Source of the DNA: Actinomycetes bacterium
GTDB taxonomy: Bacteria > Actinomycetota > Acidimicrobiia > Acidimicrobiales > Bog-793
Reading direction: 5' to 3'
Assembly (NCBI GenBank): GCA_021798985.1
Contig: JAJZBI010000015.1
Span: 1-64,000, forward strand
DNA length: 64,000 nucleotides
This document shows positions 62,000-64,000 of the stretch, piece after piece. The notes beneath the pieces were generated by a model. It was not told the DNA's origin and searched no databases. It saw only the letters and a program-made list of their open reading frames with translations. The translations under genes were made by a program, and so were the position numbers. How positions within the stretch are numbered: position 1 is the first letter of the stretch; each line of letters starts with the position of its first letter.

Positions 62000-62899
62000 T
62001 TAGTCCTCGTCGGGCACGCCCGCCAGGTCGACGATGACGACCAGCTCCTCGACGCCACGGACCACGTCGAGCTCGACGACGTCGCTCGTCGCTGCCGCTT
62101 CCAGCAGGCTGGCCAGCCCATCCACGCTCCGCACCGCTTGGCCGGCGAGCGAGATGATCAGGTCGCCTTCGCGCAAGCCGGCGCGCGCGCCGGGACTGCC
62201 GTCCTCGACGGCGCGCACGAGCAGCCCCTCTCTTGGCGGGAGGCCGACGGCGCTGCGCAGCCGGTCGGCGACCCCGCTCGGCGCGACGGCGACGCCAAGG
62301 CGGGGCCGGACGGCCCGCTCGCCGCGCGCCAGGCGTTCGAGTCCGCGTTGGAGCGCCGGGTCGGCGGTGATCGCGCGGTAGAAGCCCTCGCCTTGTCGGC
62401 TCGTGTTGATGCCGAGAAGCCGACCGGCGACGTCGGTGACCGGACCGCCGGACGAGCCGTGTCGCAGCGGGGCGGTGTGCTCGATCGCCCCGCCGATCCG
62501 CTGGCCCGCCGGACCGGTGAAGCCCACGTCGAGCGCGGCGACGTTGCCGAGGCTCACCCGGACCCCGCGCCCGCCGGGATGCGCGAAGGCGATCACCAGC
62601 TGGCCGAGTTGGGCGGGCGCGGCAGACCAGGCGATCGCCGGGACGCCCGGAGTCTCCAGGGCGAGCACCGCCAGGTCGCCGGCCACGTCGACGCCGGCGA
62701 CGGTCGAGGTGCGCCGAGCGCCGTCGGCGAAGGTGACGATCGGGTCCTCCCCGGCGCGCAGGTTGTGGGCGTTGGTCGCTACCAGCCCGGCGGCGAGGAC
62801 GAATCCGCTTCCGCTCGCCCCGACTCCGACCACCGAGGGCGCGACCTTGGCGGCCACCGCCTCGATCGCCTCGCTGAGCTCCTGCATCGTCCCGGCCAT
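62000..62899 (-). CDS. trypsin-like serine protease with PDZ domain (HtrA-like), cytoplasmic
   Basis: 299 residues. The protease domain (about 15-190) has His in VATNAHNL, Asp in VAGDLAVLAL and the nucleophile in RHGSSGGPV. A PDZ domain (about 205-295) includes GVAVAPSG, GARAGLREGDLIISL and a carboxylate-binding loop. It lacks a signal peptide and membrane anchor, unlike most HtrA/DegP proteins. GAGGAGCAGGC precedes the ATG. It is divergent from the HxlR regulator and shares a 92-base control region. Confidence 0.9.
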   Translation of the reverse strand: MAGTMQELSEAIEAVAAKVAPSVVGVGASGSGFVLAAGLVATNAHNLRAGEDPIVTFADGARRTSTVAGVDVAGDLAVLALETPGVPAIAWSAAPAQLGQLVIAFAHPGGRGVRVSLGNVAALDVGFTGPAGQRIGGAIEHTAPLRHGSSGGPVTDVAGRLLGINTSRQGEGFYRAITADPALQRGLERLARGERAVRPRLGVAVAPSGVADRLRSAVGLPPREGLLVRAVEDGSPGARAGLREGDLIISLAGQAVRSVDGLASLLEAAATSDVVELDVVRGVEELVVIVDLAGVPDED

Positions 62900-62919
62900 G
62901 CCTGCTCCTCGGGTAGTCT

Positions 62920-62934
62920 CTTGCAAGAAACAAG
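62920..62934. promoter_or_regulatory. candidate HxlR operator
   Basis: CTTGCAAG (62920-62927) is a perfect 8-base palindrome, and CTTG...CAAG (62920-62934) forms a second inverted pair. It sits between the PDZ protease and HxlR starts. Confidence 0.45.
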
Positions 62935-62991
62935 TTAGCCGCCGACGGCGGGACGCGCTCGTGGTAGGGCGTTGGCGGGAGGGCTGCGAAG

Positions 62992-63471
62992 ATGGACGCC
63001 ATGGCGCTGCACGGGAGGGCCGGCGAAGCTGAAGGGCGCCGGGGAGAAGGCGAGCGGCCCTCGAACCCGGCCCTCGACCTGGCGATGGCGCGCGTCGGAG
63101 ATCGTTGGAGCCTGCTCATCGTTGACGCGCTACTCGAGCAACCCCGGCGCTTCTCCGACCTGCAGGGGGCGATCCCCGGGCTTGCCCCGAATGTCTTGAG
63201 CGCGAGGCTGCGGCGCCTCGAAGCGGCCGAGCTGATCGTCGGCGTGCCCTACTCGGACCGTCCCCTGCGACTCGAGTACCAGGCGACCGAGCTCTCTCGC
63301 TCGCTTGCCGGCGCGTTGCGCCTGCTCGCCCACTGGGGCGCGTCCGCGAATGCCGATGGCGGATCGCTCCCGCGCCACGGCGCCTGCGGGACGCACCTCG
63401 AGGCGCGCTGGTACTGCCCGAGTTGCGACCACGTCACCGACCCGGTCGACGGCGGGGCCGTCTGGATCTGA
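62992..63471 (+). CDS. HxlR family transcriptional regulator with C-terminal zinc ribbon
   Basis: 159 residues. The winged helix (about 22-110) has ARVGDRWSLLIVDALLEQPRRFSDLQ and LAPNVLSARLRRLEAAELI. The C-terminus has CGTH...CPSC, three Cys and one His, which suggests a zinc ribbon seen in some actinobacterial members. GGAGGG lies upstream of the ATG. It most likely controls the divergent PDZ protease and itself. Confidence 0.93.
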   Translation: MDAMALHGRAGEAEGRRGEGERPSNPALDLAMARVGDRWSLLIVDALLEQPRRFSDLQGAIPGLAPNVLSARLRRLEAAELIVGVPYSDRPLRLEYQATELSRSLAGALRLLAHWGASANADGGSLPRHGACGTHLEARWYCPSCDHVTDPVDGGAVWI

Positions 63472-63599
63472 AGGCGAGCTTCCGCCCGCAGGCGCCACCG
63501 GGAGGAGCGGCCGCGGCCCGAGCCGCGCCGACTCGGGTGAATGACGCCGGCGTACGCGTGAGCGGCTCTCGCGTCCCCGAGGGGCAGAATCCGCTCTGG
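63472..63599. other. gap between HxlR gene and broken gene
   Basis: Under 130 bases with no gene visible. The frame of the downstream broken gene stays open through here but loses its repeat pattern. Confidence 0.35.
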
Positions 63600-63944
63600 C
63601 ATCTCGCTTAGCGCCTTCTTGTGGATCGCCTCGGCCAGGTAGCCAGCGCCCAGAGCGAGGCACTCGCGCACGTACTAGAAGTTCTCGGCGCTGGTCATCG
63701 ATGCGACGCCTGCGTCGCACAACGCCCGCTTTGTCGGGAGCTTCGAGAGGTGCCCAGCCCCGAACCAGAGACACGGCACGACGTACCAAAACTGCTCTGC
63801 TGCCTTCAGCACGAGCCGAGCAGGCCCCGTGCCGGGAGCATGGGGCAGCGCGGCTCGCTGCGAGGGCGGTGGAGCATCCTTGGGATCTGCTATGGCCTGC
63901 TGGCTCGGCTCTGTAGGCAATGCAGAACCCGCGTCCTCTTCCAT
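63600..63944 (-). pseudogene. repeat-containing gene interrupted by an in-frame TAG
   Basis: The minus-strand frame encodes two similar units of about 27 residues. The first is AEQFWYVVPCLWFGAGHLSK followed by LPTKRAL; the second begins AENF, then TAG at 63675-63677, and continues YVRECLALGAGYLAEAIHKK and ALSEM. The stop stands exactly where the first unit has Trp (TGG), so a single base change broke the gene. The frame downstream is intact but has no fixed end. The ATG at 63944 is a possible start, with earlier ones to 63983. The family is not known to me. An alternative is amber readthrough, which I consider unlikely. Confidence 0.72.
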
Positions 63945-64000
63945 CGCCCACCTACCGTCGAGGTGGCATGCACGGTTGCACACCTCGGTATGGATCGCAA

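Noticed and set aside
1-64000. Insertion sequences, CRISPR arrays, prophage or rRNA operons
   Set aside because: No transposase, integrase, phage structural gene, spacer array or rRNA sequence was seen.

Overview
The window is the replication-origin neighbourhood of a high-GC actinobacterial chromosome. Gene order follows the Mycobacterium oriC region closely: tRNA-Ile, gyrA, gyrB, DUF721, recF, dnaN, dnaA on the minus strand, then rpmH, rnpA, yidD, yidC, jag, rsmG, parA, parB on the plus strand, then a cwlM-like gene, trxA, trxB, murJ, a DUF6049 gene and the CCA/polyA polymerase, then ino1, padR, DUF5318, rpsF, ssb, rpsR, rplI and dnaB. Several genes (yeast-type cytosine deaminase, kumamolisin-like S53 peptidase, NCS1 permease) and the absence of sigM and ponA point to a lineage away from mycobacteria. 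I suspect an Acidimicrobiia-like organism, but nothing here proves the class.

Region by region. 1-1257: a phosphatidylserine decarboxylase-like gene with visibly lower GC, then a gene-free stretch, next to tRNA-Ile. 1258-10153: the replication block on the minus strand, with the best oriC candidate between dnaA and dnaN. 10258-16591: rpmH to parB on the plus strand, with two parS sites just before parA. 16646-24264: a minus-strand block for cell-wall control and redox (pseudo-amidase, thioredoxin system, DegV, lipid II flippase MurJ, DUF6049). 24331-34105: deacetylase-like gene, CCA polymerase, ino1/padR, the S6-SSB-S18-L9 operon, dnaB and a retropepsin-like protein. 34228-40279: a three-gene, overlapping minus-strand signalling operon made of a 1240-residue REC-like/PAS/degenerate GGDEF/EAL/PAS/PAS/histidine kinase, a REC-HDOD protein and a REC protein with a degenerate HD-GYP domain. 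40626-64000: accessory and housekeeping genes. These include cytosine uptake and deamination, an OmpR/HK pair, a complete pyroglutamate pathway (pyroglutamyl peptidase plus PxpA, PxpB, PxpC), a Crp-like regulator with a small divergent partner and an S53 peptidase, an MFS exporter, a PDZ serine protease divergent from an HxlR regulator, and a repeat-containing gene broken by an amber codon.

How the genes work together. Origin firing (DnaA, DnaN, RecF, gyrase, DnaB, SSB) sits beside origin segregation (ParA/ParB/parS), membrane protein insertion (YidC/YidD) and wall synthesis control (CwlM-like, MurJ). The most unusual unit is the signalling operon, which fuses c-di-GMP hydrolysis to a histidine kinase and supplies two REC-type output proteins. 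Many starts across the window have a TANNNT-like -10 box 6-8 bases before ATG/GTG and no ribosome binding site, which suggests frequent leaderless transcription.
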